A stretch of DNA of 64,000 bases from Aradus depressus. Its lineage: Eukaryota > Arthropoda > Insecta > Hemiptera > Aradidae. The notes beneath the pieces are model-generated. The model was given only the letters and a program-made list of their open reading frames with translations, had not been told where the DNA came from and ran no database searches. The DNA lies in assembly GCA_963662175.1 (NCBI GenBank), contig OY759222.1, forward strand, positions 9,359,222-9,423,221, given 5' to 3'. Both the position numbers and the translations under genes were made by a program. Numbering within the stretch: the stretch's first letter is position 1; every line of letters starts with the position of its first letter. Positions 44,467 to 55,513 of the stretch are shown piece by piece.

Positions 44467-44590
44467 GCGTGCGCTCCACGGTACATCTACTACTCGATCC
44501 TGGCCCCCAGCAGAAGAGACCCAGTGGGCACCTGCTACGTAGCCAAGAACCAGTTCAGAGAGTTCTCCGAGTACTCACCCTGCAGAACAA
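44467..44590 (+). CDS. internal exon of an integrin alpha gene (PS2-like)
   Basis: A 124-bp GC-rich exon stands out from AT-rich surroundings, with acceptor TTACAG before it and donor GTGAGT after it. In phase 0 it reads ACAPRYIYYSILAPSRRD, PVGTCYVAKNQFREF, SEYSPCRT, with one base left over. In integrin alpha chains the FG-GAP propeller has a CAPRY motif, then a cysteine in a G-T-C-Y/F segment, then S/P-C-R; insect PS2-type chains share the DPVGTCY and EYSPCR pattern. The protein is a cell-surface receptor subunit that pairs with a beta chain to bind matrix. The three cysteines expected here are all present. No neighbouring exon is identified, so the flanking introns are long or hold exons I missed. 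A decayed exon from a pseudogene is unlikely, as frame and both splice sites are intact. Confidence 0.75.
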
Positions 44591-45163
44591 GTGAGTAACT
44601 ATAATTGAAGAGGACAAACTGGTCTATGGGAATGTTCCATGCAGCTCAAAATTTGAGCGGATTGAGAAGGGTGGGTAGCGATTCTGTTGACAAACTTAAC
44701 TTACTGAAATCACAACAGACAAATATAGACAGACATAGGGGAAAATCAGACGGGACGTTAAGTGATGGTCCGAGCCTGTACAATGTCAAGTATTCGTTAA
44801 AGACCCCTACCCTTGATAAAAAATAAAGAAAAACGTATATTTAAAAAAAAAATGTCTATTTCTCAAAATATATATAATATGGGAGTGAGTACTTTCGGTA
44901 TTGCTACCATCTTCAACCACGTCTTTCTTAACAAATACTAAATGGAAGTTCAACCAGTTTACAATCCAAACGGTATCCTTTTTTCAGCCCCACGGTTTTT
45001 TTTCTGTCCCTCCTACTATACATAGTTATGTCTTAAAATATGGAAAACATTAAAAATACTCAAATTGAAATCTTAATAATAAAAGAAAAGTTTTGAAATA
45101 GTATGTGCGCATTAAAATACAAGTACATGCATTTATGAAATAAATCAAAGATGTCAATAATAA
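44591..45163. other. SINE fragment and Penelope-like relic
   Basis: 44745-44820 is a plus SINE-A core fragment (GACGGGACGTTAAGTGATGG). 44876-44925 is a reverse copy of the P2 terminal sequence with the core TTGAAGA, T, GGTA/TACC stem with a GCAA loop and GAAA. The remainder is AT-rich. Confidence 0.5.
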
Positions 45164-45778
45164 TATCTGTGGTCACAGGGTCTAAATTCGTACCTTTTCC
45201 GGGCAGCATTTTTTTAATTTTTGCATTAATCGTGTAAATCCAGTTTTTGGAAAAAATAAATACGTTTGCATCATTATTAATCATATACCTTCTAAATCTA
45301 TAGGAGTGAATGAAAATGAATATTGTTAATTCTTTCACGGATTTTCCCTTAGTTATCTAATAATTCCCCATCACTTACCTAATTATTGACCACACTTACC
45401 TAATTATTATACACACTTACCTAATTATTAACCATACTTTTTGAAATACTCGTGAATGATGCCTATCTAAAGTTGAGCAAGTTGATTTAACCGAAAACAC
45501 TCTCTTCACTTGGAGTAGTCTGCCGTAGTGAATAAATGGTTAAATGCAGTTATCTCGTGAATGATTTCACAAAGAAGTAGATTAAGTTGATTTAACCGAG
45601 AATATACACAGTTTTACGAGATACCAAGAAACCCACATCTTTATAATTTCGAAAGTATTAGAGTTTTGAGCTCCCAACTTCTTCACAGTGCGCAGATGGC
45701 TTGGGAGATGATCACAGTACACTGAACTCATTTTGGCCATTTTACGACTTAACAACTTATTCCCTGTGACCATAGATA
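45164..45778. mobile_element. MITE with 17-bp inverted ends (copy B)
   Basis: The same ends and interior as 25214-26010, but about 180 bp shorter. The flanks are TA-rich (AATAA before, TATGAA after), consistent with a TA target. Confidence 0.75.
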
Positions 45779-45959
45779 TATGAAAATATGGAAAAAAAAA
45801 TTTTAAAAATATATATAAAAATCATAGAATAAAGATACACAGTTTTTTTTTTACATGACTTCGTAATTAAAGCCCGGACTTGTCACAATAACTAACTATG
45901 TAATACAAGTCAAGCCCCCTATTTGTCAGGAGGGCATCTCAACTTTAAATAGATGTCTA
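45779..45959. other. AT-rich spacer with tiny SINE piece
   Basis: 45855-45893 holds the last 40 bp of a plus SINE (GACTTCGTAATTAAAGCCCG). Confidence 0.4.
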
Positions 45960-46140
45960 TTCTTGTTCTCAGGACCTACCGTATCCGAATTTACACCACT
46001 ATCACAACTCCTTCCTTATCCAGGCTAACTCCCTCTGGAACTCTCTCCCTCTCCAGATTCGCCATGATCCTACTCTTCTTTCATTTAAGTCCCTACTTTT
46101 CCATTATCTCCTAACTCAGCAAACCTCTGATTCCTAAGGC
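45960..46140 (+). pseudogene. LINE reverse transcriptase C-terminal fragment (CR1/L2-like)
   Basis: One frame reads LHHYHNSFLIQANSLWNSLP, LQIRHDPTLLSFKSLLFHYL, the typical last segment of a CR1/L2-type reverse transcriptase. It is close to the inverse copy at 37050-37225. Confidence 0.6.
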
Positions 46141-46752
46141 TGGCTCCTATGAGATAGTTCTCATCTTCCTATAAGTCTCTCACTCCAACTGGACAGATTG
46201 TTACTCTTCTGTTTCATCAGTCCAGTTTTGACCGGAAAACGTCTATTCGCTCGTTAAGCACAGTGATAGCCGGTCAAACTTTCTTGTGTTACAAAATACC
46301 GTCAGATTTCAATCGATAGTAACTACGAGACTAATAATGCGATAACAACGGTTGAGGTCACAATGGATAGAGCATGTCTGTACGTGTTTGTTGTGCAGTG
46401 TTTGTTTTGCCTGTGACGTTATCGGGCTAGTGTGGGCGCCGGCGGATGATTGTTGCGAATTAGCGTTGTGTAAAATTAGAAATTAGTGTAGCGTGATAAC
46501 GCGTTTAGATAGGAGGTTGATTCGGGTGTCATTGTAAAGAGATTGAGGAGCACTACTAGGAATCAAAGTGAAACAATAAAAATACTCGCCGAAATATATG
46601 TAAAAATCGGTATTAAATTGAAAGGAATTTAAAAAACCTAAAAAGTCTAGTGCCGAGCAAATGCAAGAGCTACGGCAGCATCGAAGAGAAAATGAAAAAA
46701 CGGTGCAAAGACGTTTTCACGGAAAATCTACAGCGTGGACCTTGACTATGCC
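46141..46752 (+). other. GC-richer unique stretch with a short basic open frame
   Basis: At 46617-46752 a 45-codon frame reads KKPKKSSAEQMQELRQHRRE, NEKTVQRRFHGK and then stops. A basic K/R-SSAEQ-x-x-E-x-R-x-x-R segment begins some transposon-encoded proteins (for example Helitron replicases), and this may be such a start. Upstream 46350-46500 has several CpGs. I cannot assign a gene. Confidence 0.25.
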
Positions 46753-47468
46753 TTAATGTTTATCTTTACTTATGGTTAACTAACTCCTTTCTGGTTGAAG
46801 CCTATTTTTTTTACAATTCATTCATAAGTCATTTTTGTTACCATGTTTCACATTATTATTCATACTTGTTTTTCTAATTTCTTTTATTTATTTTTTCACT
46901 AGTTTATTATATTGTTTTACTCATTACTGTTTTTAACATTTAATATTTATTCCTAGAGACCTGTTTTTTCTTATTTTTTTTTCAATTCTCAACTGGTTGA
47001 TACTTGTATACTCTTGTTTATTTTTTATGTTATTATTCTTAGGGAACCGAGAATAAAGATTATTTTTCATAATATTTTTTGTAAATAGTGTAAAGTAGAG
47101 GGCCTAATACGATCCCCGTTGGATGGGTCAACGCCAGCTAGAACTGATCTAGTACTCGATTCACGGCACTGGCCCTAGACAATGCAGCCCTCACTAATTA
47201 ACCTCGATAATAGAGAGGAAGCTAGAACATTCATTTCCTCCCCCCCCCCCCCCCCCCCCCCACCCCCTCCTCCCTGTTAACCGACTTTTTTTGTTTTTGT
47301 TTTTGTTTTTCTTATATACCCTTTTGTTTTTGTTTTTTTGTATTTATGATTGTATTCTAAACAATAGACGTCAAACAAAAACCCACAGAATAATATATGA
47401 CATTTATTAAAGAATATAATGAGTGAAGGAAGTCATTCATTAAAATAAAATTGATTAAAGACAATTTT
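46753..47468. other. LINE 3' tail, C run and simple sequence
   Basis: A LINE-like tail (TAGGGAACCGAGAATAAAGA) is near 47040-47065. A 22-base C run is at 47240-47261. The T/G-rich stretch 47285-47345 is simple sequence. No gene is seen. Confidence 0.4.
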
Positions 47469-47703
47469 TGTGATGTGGCCATTACAGGACTTTCTTATAC
47501 CAACCTCGCTTACTGATCACTCTCCCTCCCTCTTCTCAAAATTATTTCATACTGGCATTACTCGGTGTCTACTGTCTATGCCTACTCTCAAGATAACGCT
47601 GTACAAAGAAACAAAATTAAATGATTTTGAGAAGGGTAGGTGGTGGAGAGTGTGATCTGTAAGCGTGATTGATAAAAGAAAATCCTGATATTTCCACATC
47701 AGA
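47469..47703. mobile_element. palindromic MITE, 235 bp
   Basis: The first 75 bp and the last 75 bp are imperfect inverse copies (TGATGTGGCCATTACAGGAC versus TGATGTGGAAATATCAGGAT read from the other end). It would fold into one long hairpin. A half copy is at 37793-37870. Confidence 0.7.
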
Positions 47704-47739
47704 TACCATATTTTAAAGTTAGTTACTATGAGTCACAAT

Positions 47740-48360
47740 TTAAAAATTACTTGGATATATTCCTTATAGACGTTTAGTTTACATTCTTCGGTGTTCTATA
47801 ACTTTTGTCGTATTGATCCTATCACCAATCTGAGAGCATTTTAGCGATTGGAAATTTTATAAGGAACAATTTTGTTTAGGATCAATTTTTCGACAGGTCT
47901 AACCGTTTTCGAGTAAATCAAAGAAACGTCCAAAAATATGTTTCAAAACTACCTACATTTCAAGATGGTTTTCTGCAAGTATCTCGAAAACCGGACGACC
48001 TGTAAAAAATAGTATTACATATAAATTATGTACTTTAGTATTCTATGTAAGTATTACTTGAAAAGATTTTTGATTAGGTCATAAACATATGCGGTATTTT
48101 CGTTTTATTTCGACCAAAATCTATTTGATCTCTTCATTCCAAGTTTGAACTTCATAGTCTGCAGACAGTCGTTTTTGCGGTAGAAAGCTCACAACTTTTA
48201 AATCACTTACACACAGACACACACAAGCACAGACAGACATTACCCCGAAATTGGTCAAAACGTATTCAGGGGACATTGAAACGTGAAAATCAATTGAAAC
48301 CTCGATCTCGAATTTTCTCACGATTACAATTTTTCTTATACTATAAGTGTAAGAAAGTAA
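47740..48360 (+). repeat. family S repeat, reference copy
   Basis: A dispersed family of about 600 bp marked by ATCTCGAAAACCGGACGACC, GATTAGGTCATAAACATA, a CACACAGACAGACAT block, and a 3' end TCTCACGATTACAATTTTTC followed by a short palindrome (CTTATACTATAAGTGTAAG). Other copies are at 37880-38515 and 58690-58990. Its class is unknown. The 66-codon minus frame inside (48121-48321) is not conserved as coding. Confidence 0.55.
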
Positions 48361-48718
48361 TTATTACAGCTCAGATTCTGTCGTAACCCAGACTCATAAT
48401 TTAAATTTTAGTTTACAAAAGATCTTCTGTCTAGAACAAATCGAAAAAAATGTATCCTAGAAGCGTAAACATTTACAACATAGTGAGAAGAAAGAGCATG
48501 TTCGATGTCCGGTATTTGGAGGTTTATTTTATGATTTTTGTACTATTTTTAAAGTTATCACGAGCGTCCGCTAAGTAAAAGTTTATATTATAACCCATTG
48601 AAATACCTGTTAAAATGCTGGTGCAACAAAAACTGTCCATTATCTGGAGGAGCCTGGTAAACCCAATGTGTCCGGTAGGATAGGTTTGGCTCTATTAATA
48701 TATCGTATATCTATCATA
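48361..48718. other. unassigned
   Basis: No recognisable gene or element. Confidence 0.3.
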
Positions 48719-49040
48719 GGTTAGGTTAGGTTTTATGACTTATGCCCCGGCCATATCGCCTACTACCAGAGCGCTCTTTCGTCACTCTGGTGGACATGAG
48801 CCCGACTCTAATGTGGGAGTCCTAAATTTTGCCTACCCTAAATGTTTATTCACCTAGGGCAGGGGTCTTTAATTAGTACCTGACATCATACAGGCTTAAC
48901 GTCCCATCCGAAAGACGGCGTGCTTAAGTTTATTTTACCTCCCTGATAAAATATAAACTAAGGGCCTCGGTCGGGTTTCGAACCCACGATCTTCAGCTCA
49001 GAAGACCAGCTCGCATACAACTCAGCTATAAGGCGCCCTC
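48719..49040 (-). mobile_element. SINE-A, near full length
   Basis: On the minus strand it runs from GAGGGCGCCTTATAGCTGAG to a tail of CCTAACCTAACCTA. The B box is GGTTCGAAACC. A short deletion removes part of the CTCGTAGTTAAAGC block. Confidence 0.9.
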
Positions 49041-49049
49041 GAGAAGGGG

Positions 49050-49400
49050 GAATTAGATGGAAGGTTTATCATAAAAACTCTAATAACTGCCGATAAAATG
49101 AATGTATCGACATGAAATTTTATTTGTGTAACCAAAGCCTCATAAGGACACCTATCGATTTTCAGCCAAATCGGCCAAAGGGGAATGGGGAAGGGGGGGG
49201 GGGGTGGGAGGGGAGAGGCTTAACACAAAAACTAATAACTGCCGATATAATGAATGTATTGACACAACATTTAGTATGAGAATTCAGAAGGCACAATGTA
49301 TGTCAAATATTGAGTTTTAGCCCAAACGATCGATTGATTTTAAATGGAAAGCAAAAACATAATTGATTTGTTCGTGCTGAGGACATACCCGGTTAGTCAC
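49050..49400 (-). repeat. family R repeat, partial
   Basis: It contains two GAATGAATGTAT units about 150 bp apart, CAGCCAAATCGGCCAAAGGG and a G-rich tract. It ends at GTTCGTGCTGAGGACATAC. Confidence 0.65.
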
Positions 49401-50317
49401 AGAGGACTTTTTTTTGGGGGGGTTATACTGAGTTAATTACTTTTTGGTTGCATCAAATGCAATCAAGAAAGTTGCATGGAATGTATTTACAGTAGGACAG
49501 ATAAAGACATTCCGATAGAGAAGTGAAAAGTTCATTGAGGAAGAGTATGTTTAACATAACTGCTTATAGGAAGTCATATCGGGTGTTATTTCTTTCCTCT
49601 TATGTAGTTATATATCCGTGATATTGGGAGTACGATAAAGAAAATGCTTTTTATAAAGAGATGCCTGACAAGGAAAGGCCACACAGATAGAAAGGTCCGG
49701 AAAATTGCCCGTAAAAATTATATAGAAAATGTTGTAGGGAGACAAATTGAAGGTTGACCTCGAAGTAGACAAGTGCCAGCGAATTGCGAGTCGCAGCCTA
49801 CGGAGAACTCTCGCAGACAATAACAAGAGTTCCATGTTGTCTTGTGAGCTACGTTGGTAAGCATCCATCTTCCCAAGGGATAGGTAGACTAGACCATGGT
49901 AAAATTATCCAACCGCGGCGCACTACAGACATATGCCATGGCATGGTTTCCTGGACTGTTGTGTTGTTGCCTCAGCATCTGTTGAAGAATGCCCTCCAGT
50001 TAGCGGCCCGTGTTATGCCTCGTTGTCTGGTTATATATGTGCTGTTTATGCTAAATCTACTTCTCTAGTCAATTACAGACCTTGTTTATATGCCTTATAG
50101 CTCATGGCGCCTTCTACATAAACCAAACTAAAAACTCCCACACTCCCCATATATTATATTATATGCACATTATCTATATCTTAATATATTTATTTATTTT
50201 ACTTATTTACAAAAGAAAATGATACATAGTTAGTTAAGGGTTCCCTCTCTTTTATAATCAACCATCATAGTAAAGCTCTGACGATTTTATTAATCTATTT
50301 TATTTTCTTATTTATAT
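49401..50317. other. unassigned, with a GC-richer middle
   Basis: 49740-50040 is GC-richer and has overlapping open frames on both strands (86 and 94 aa). Neither shows a family I know nor convincing splice sites. The remainder is AT-rich. Confidence 0.3.
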
Positions 50318-50781
50318 ATTGTAGGAATATTGAGGGTCAGTCAAAGATAGATGAAAACACTATTCGAACGCCAACGTTTCGATATATTTTATATCATCAT
50401 CAGGGCCTACAAACATGGAGGGGAATCAAGATTAAAATCACAATTAAACAAAATTAGTGTGTTGATAAACATTACTGAACTTTAAAATAGACATTGTAAC
50501 AAGTTAAAAATTGAACCTGACTTACTATGAATACATTAATCTACATTAAAATTAAATATAGATACATTGTTAAACATAAACATGAACATACACTAATACA
50601 AATTAAAGTTAAATATGATTACATTACTAAACATAAACATTGATAATGGAAATAGACAAATAGGTGGAACATAATAAAGAGTAAACATTAAAATGACTTA
50701 CTATGAATAAGCAGGGTTGGGGAGAAGGCATGTACATTGGATGGATGTGATTCTTTGACTGACCCTCAATATTCCTACAAT
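50318..50781. mobile_element. inverted-end element P5 with hammerhead-like core
   Basis: A perfect 29-bp inverted repeat (ATTGTAGGAATATTGAGGGT... at 50318-50346 and its inverse at 50753-50781) bounds 464 bp. Inside the left part, on the minus strand, is the core described in the next entry. The interior is AT-rich with repeated TAAACATAAACAT-type text. No coding sequence is seen. Confidence 0.6.
50365..50403 (-). ncRNA. hammerhead-like core in P5 (candidate)
   Basis: On the minus strand: CTGATGA (50397-50403), T, a perfect 6-bp stem II GATATA/TATATC with an AAA loop, GAAA (50377-50380), then ACG-TTGG-CGT as stem III and T as the cleavage-site base. Core and stems II and III fit the hammerhead plan. 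Stem I pairing is not evident in the adjacent bases. Confidence 0.4.
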
Positions 50782-51489
50782 TAGAATCTACAGTCGCTAA
50801 TCAACATCTACTTATTTATATATGTTTTTATGTGTTTACATATCACTTTTATTTATATATGTAGATACTTTTATTTTTATTTTTATTCATAATTAAGCTG
50901 TTAATTTTATGTTTTTTCATGTTAATCTTTTGTATATTTCTATATTATTAATAGTCTAGTTTTCTCCAATGTAGCACTATTTCATTTATCTATTTATTTA
51001 TTTCTTTTTACGACGTACTGATACTATATTTCATTATTTCATTTTCTATACTCTATATGTATTTATTCTTAGGGGACCTCGGTACTAGAATAATAAAATT
51101 TCTTTTCATTTCATAGTTAATCATGAGGGCAGATAATGATACTGCCATTAATGATTTTTCCTGTGTGTCTGTGAATGTCTATCAGGACACTGGAACTGGC
51201 GTTTAGAAGCACAGACAGGCTACATCCTGAGTAAATCACACTGCCATGTTCACTTGAGTTTATGGGTAGTGTTTGAATTAGAGGATGAATGGGCGCTGTT
51301 ACAACTGAAAGAGAATGGCACTTTGTAAGTCGTTATGAAGGTTGGTGCGTTAGTGATGTGCCGTAAGATCATATATTTGAATCCGGTTCGTATTGGAGCT
51401 GGCCACAATTTCCCTAGAGTTCAATGCTAATTGTCAATGGTGAGTTTGTTTTTCAATGAGATCGTCGTCCAAAAAATGTTTCGGTTTGT
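50782..51489. other. LINE 3' tail and unassigned sequence
   Basis: About 51010-51112 is a LINE-like tail (TTAGGGGACCTCGGTACTAG, then AATAAAATTTC). From 51120 to 51489 nothing is recognised. Confidence 0.35.
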
Positions 51490-51972
51490 TTTAGTCTGAT
51501 ATGAGCATTCCCCAAACTAGTTTTGCGCTAATATTCAACAGTTGCCTTACATAGGGGCTCCTAAATCCGTATACTATATTTTGTGTCGATAAATTCATTA
51601 CATCGGCAGTTATTAGGGTTTTTGAGTTAAGCCCCCTCTTCCCCATGTCGTCCTTATGGGGTTTTAAATTCATATATGAAATTTTGTGTTCATCCATTGA
51701 TTCTATCAGCAGTTATTAGAATTTTTCTGTTAAGCCTCCCCCCTAATCCCCCCTTCTCTTTCGACGATTTGGCTGAAAAACAATAGGTTTCGTCCTTATG
51801 GTGTTCTGAATTCACATATGAAATTTTATGTCAATATATTCATACTATCGTAGCTATCTGTTCAAAGACAAACAGGATTTTTTTTTTTTCATATTTCAAA
51901 TCTAGAGATCAGTATTTTTTACCGATAAAATAACTTCAGCTATACATCGTATAGTTGGGGAAGTAAAAAAAA
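51490..51972 (+). repeat. family R repeat, near full length
   Basis: It keeps the order of the reference copy from GCGCTAATATTCAACAGTTG to the 3' end GTATAGTTGGGGAAGTAAAA. Units with TCGGCAGTTATTAGGG and ATCAGCAGTTATTAGA are about 110 bp apart. Confidence 0.7.
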
Positions 51973-52062
51973 ACTTAACAAGAGGGAAGTAATAAACTTA
52001 ACAAAAACCAAAACTTTATTATGCTCAATGAACAAATAGAACTTAATCTATCGTCGTTGCTA

Positions 52063-52426
52063 AACCTGAATACTGAGGGCGCCGGTAGCTCAGTGGTATG
52101 CGTGCTTGACTTCTGAGCTCAAGGTCGTGGGTTCGTAGCCCGACGGAGGCCCTTAGTTTATTTTATCTGGGAGGTAAAATAAACTTAAGCACGCCGTCCT
52201 TCGGATGGGACGTTAAAGGATGGTCCCGAGCCTGTACGATGTCAGGTACTCGTTGAAGACCCCTACCCTAGATGAATAAAAATTTAGGGTAGGCAAAATT
52301 TAGGACTCCCACAGTAGAGTCGGGCTCATGTCCACCAGAGTGACGAAAGAGCGCTCTGGTAGTAGGCGATATGACCTCGTAGTTAAAGCCCGGGCATGAG
52401 TCATAAAACCTAACCTAACCTGAATA
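52063..52426 (+). mobile_element. SINE-A, full length, with ~10-bp target duplication
   Basis: AACCTGAATA at 52063-52072 recurs at 52417-52426, overlapping the CCTAACC tail. The element is intact and close in sequence to the copy at 33746. Confidence 0.9.
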
Positions 52427-53519
52427 TTTAAGACAATTTTGAACCTTAAATACATTTGAACCTTAAGTACATGAAGTCAAACTTTATTTAAAGAGAGATT
52501 TTTACATAATAATAATGTTTTATAGATATATCAATAGATTAAGATTATATTGTTAACTATTCAATGAAGTTTTGTTTCATATTTCTGTTAGATTTGAATG
52601 TTGTAACGTCTCCATTTTGTACATTATTGTTTACATTTACTTTCTTGTCACAGGTCTAATTTATGACCTTGTTTGTCCTGCCTTGTGTTAGTTCAGTAGT
52701 AATCTCTGTTTAGTTCACTTGATAACAGGCGAAACTATAGTCGTGTAATTTGACCAATATAGTGAAAATATTGACAAGTAGTGTTTGGAGTTTATATTTC
52801 TTTAGTGTGTGTATATTCCTTTATCCTGTTAAAAAAAAAAACTATATATATATATAATAAACTAGAAATATCCAATGTAAACACTGAGAGGGATGTTGTG
52901 TTTACAGTGTTTATAATTAGTGTATGGCTGATATGTAGTGATGGGGGAGGTTGAGCGAGGACCGGAAACTATTAAAGGTTGCCACTCCATCTAGCAGGAC
53001 GGAGAAGGAACTATGGAGGGCTACAGAAGAGGCAGGAAGTCTGGACGGAAGGGAAGAATCAACGGTCACCTCTTGTTCTTCCGGCCGCGACAAAAACATT
53101 GGGGGAATGAAAAAGTGGGGGGCCACTCCCCTACCACCCTCCAGAAAAAATCTTGAGTGGATGAAGTGTTTGTGGATCTGAGTTGACGTACCAGAGTCCC
53201 ATGGTATCCGTATCGTACAGCGTATCTCAAAGAAAATATCTATTATTTCCTATCTAATGGAAACGTCAAATGTCAAGTTTCTCTGAATCCAGTTAATCGA
53301 TTTGATTGAAAATCGATATGTAGCAACCACCTGTTGTTGCTACACAGCTGTTATAGTTAACAATTGTTAGTTCAGAAATATATATTGAGAAGTTCGTGTT
53401 GACATGTTTGAATTTTAATTCCTTATACATATTAAGTGCTACGATACACTTCCCTTTGGCCGTATAGGCTGAAAATTAATAGGTATCATCCTTATCCCTC
53501 ACGCCCCTTGCCAGCGCGA
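52427..53519. other. unassigned, with one GC-richer open frame
   Basis: A plus frame at about 52951-53181 (76 codons) gives a polar peptide with ELWRATEEAGSLDGREES and KKWGATPLPP. It lacks an ATG at its start and I recognise no family. A TATATA microsatellite is near 52845-52858. Confidence 0.3.
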
Positions 53520-54205
53520 AAATCAGATCAAAGCTGATAAGAGAGTGCGCAAATCAGCTAAATACCCTAGGAAACTGCAAGAATGTTGGACACTCGGAAA
53601 TTCAGGGAAACTAGAAGGGCAGACCGATTGACCAATGAAGGTTCAAATAAGCCCTTCATGGGGCCAGAGCCAGTACTAGGAATATCTATTGGGAGGTATA
53701 GCGAACCCGGATTAAAAAGTTGACTAAAAATCTTATGACCAGTCATAGAGTGAGAAAACCACATGCAGACAGTCGAAGATGTTCCTGGGAGGGGAGTCCA
53801 AGGTGTTGAAGGATGGGATCGGAACGAACTTCGGTAACTAACTGGAGTTCTCACAGGGCACGATCCGTTCAATAGACACCTAGGACCACACTGTAGGAGT
53901 CAAGGACAGTCCTACCTGTGATAGATGTGGGGAAGAAGACGAGACAGCGGCACATTTCCTGGGCATCTGCTCGGAATACGCGCGGACGAGATTCCACATT
54001 TCTGGCAAAGATGTAATCACAGAGGAGGACTTTAGAAGATTTGACCATGGGAGCATTCTCAGGTTCATTAAGGAACCTGGGAGACTGGGTACTTCATGAA
54101 GGACATGGTTTTGGTAGTATAAAAAAACAGGTAATACAGTTAGGTGGAAGGCCAGCTTCAAGGGAAGAGATAAAGCATTGGATGCTTAGGTCCCTAGGTG
54201 TAAAA
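53520..54205 (+). pseudogene. RNase H-bearing LINE, 3' end, plus-strand copy
   Basis: The plus strand reads FMGPEPVLGISIGRYSEPG, then the CDRCGEEDETAAHFLGIC motif, then FHISGKDVITEEDFRRFDHG and FIKEPGRLGTS. Several stops and frameshifts lie between the RNase H tail and the knuckle. The 3' end is the family's CTTAGGTCCCTAGGTGTAAA. The minus frames at 53567 and 53880 are shadows. Confidence 0.8.
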
Positions 54206-54261
54206 TAATCGGTTGTAGGGAAGGGGAACCAGAGTAATAACTGCTGATGTAATAAATGTGT

Positions 54262-54345
54262 TTAACGAGATCACATCCCTATTACGGGAGCGCTCTTTCG
54301 TCTCCCTGGTAGCAGAGGGTATTTATTATATTTTTTCTTACATTG
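54262..54345 (-). mobile_element. SINE relic
   Basis: GGGAGCGCTCTTTCGTCTCC is a decayed reverse SINE-A core; little else is left. Confidence 0.4.
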
Positions 54346-54463
54346 GTCTTTGAGTGCAGTCTCCGGAGAAAAGAGAAACCAATTGATTTTCATTTTTAGT
54401 CGCCGTTCAAATTATGGTACCCCTTAAATTTTGGCGCACTAGGCCCGGGCCTCGCGGGCCTAA

Positions 54464-54793
54464 GGCTTCTTACACACCAAAGCCGAGCCGAGCCGGGCCG
54501 GGCAAAGCGATGCGAAGCCGAGCCGAGCGGAATCTGCCTGCGTTCGCACCGAAGCCGATTCGCTCTCAGTAGGTTTTCTAGCCTTGTAGTGAGAACTGGG
54601 CTGAAACACCGAACTAGACTGAATGACGGAAGAAACCGCTTGGCAGAAAACGCTCGAATTGGCGGTAGGTAGTATTGCTCAAAACCGCTCGGCCTCGCCC
54701 GGCGCGACTCGGCCTTGGTTTGAATACTCCCATGTTAACCCTGCGTATTTAGCGCTCAAGCGTTTTCCGCCCTGCTTTGGTGTGAAACCCCAC
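54464..54793. mobile_element. GC-rich PIF/Harbinger-like MITE, TAA target
   Basis: The ends share ACACACCAAAGC / GCTTTGGTGTGA in inverse orientation, with outer bases diverged. TAA at 54461-54463 is repeated at 54794-54796. The arms are rich in GAGCCGAGCC-type CpG repeats, giving a 330-bp GC island in AT-rich DNA. No transposase is present. Confidence 0.65.
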
Positions 54794-54796
54794 TAA

Positions 54797-54915
54797 GCCT
54801 GAATTCGCCTCTGGTAGACTTGAACCCGACTCTACTCAGTTTTGTCTACCCAAGTTTAACGAGTACCTGACATTGCACTAGCTCGGGACCTTAGCTTAAC
54901 GCCCCATCCGAATGC
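54797..54915 (-). mobile_element. SINE relic beside the MITE
   Basis: TTGAACCCGACTCTACTCAG and TTTAACGAGTACCTGACATT are a reverse SINE core. The MITE at 54464 may have landed at the edge of this copy. Confidence 0.55.
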
Positions 54916-55513
54916 TCAAATTGTCAGTAGGTAAACAGGTATTTACAAAAAGCGCATACTCTCGTCTAATATTGAACTGCCATATCTTGCACCAACTTTT
55001 CTTCAAGATATTACGTTCTTCTTCATTGCATCAAACACTTTTGGAAAAAATTCCACGGATATCCACTTCTTGATCAGAACTTATAAGGAATGCAAATACG
55101 GAGGATCACATCGAACGGATCAGTTCGCCCATATATTTTATATTCGATACGATTGGCAGAGGTGGGTTTTGTGCCGACACTTCTGTGAGAATGCATTCAA
55201 GAATGTCTCTTGTGCTCTTCAACACAACTGTTTTTTTCATTTTATGTCACCTCTGACGCCGTCACATCCCATGAGAAAGTTTCAAATTACACATTTTTAT
55301 CAAGATGTATTTACTTTTTTTTTTATATTTGTTTTTCCATCGTTACGCTGAATATTCGTATTCCCAAATTTATTTTACTTCTGAAAAAATTACCGTATTC
55401 TATATGAATAAATTAATTGGCGAGAAATATTTTCTCTTGTTTAATATTTATTGTGGAAGAACCCATATTAAACATGTTTCGGTATCTGCATTATTCCAAG
55501 AGAACGAAATAGA
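54916..55513. other. unassigned
   Basis: Three overlapping plus open frames at 55070-55553 are AT-rich, and the last runs into the SINE. I do not regard them as genes. Confidence 0.35.

Noticed and set aside
44348..44542. 64-aa frame overlapping the integrin exon
   Set aside because: It runs from intron into the exon in the wrong phase; the frame with integrin similarity is bounded by splice sites.
53567..54161. Two minus-strand frames of 101 and 93 aa
   Set aside because: They are shadows of the RNase H LINE on the plus strand; likewise 39126-39618 (+) shadows the minus-strand LINE.
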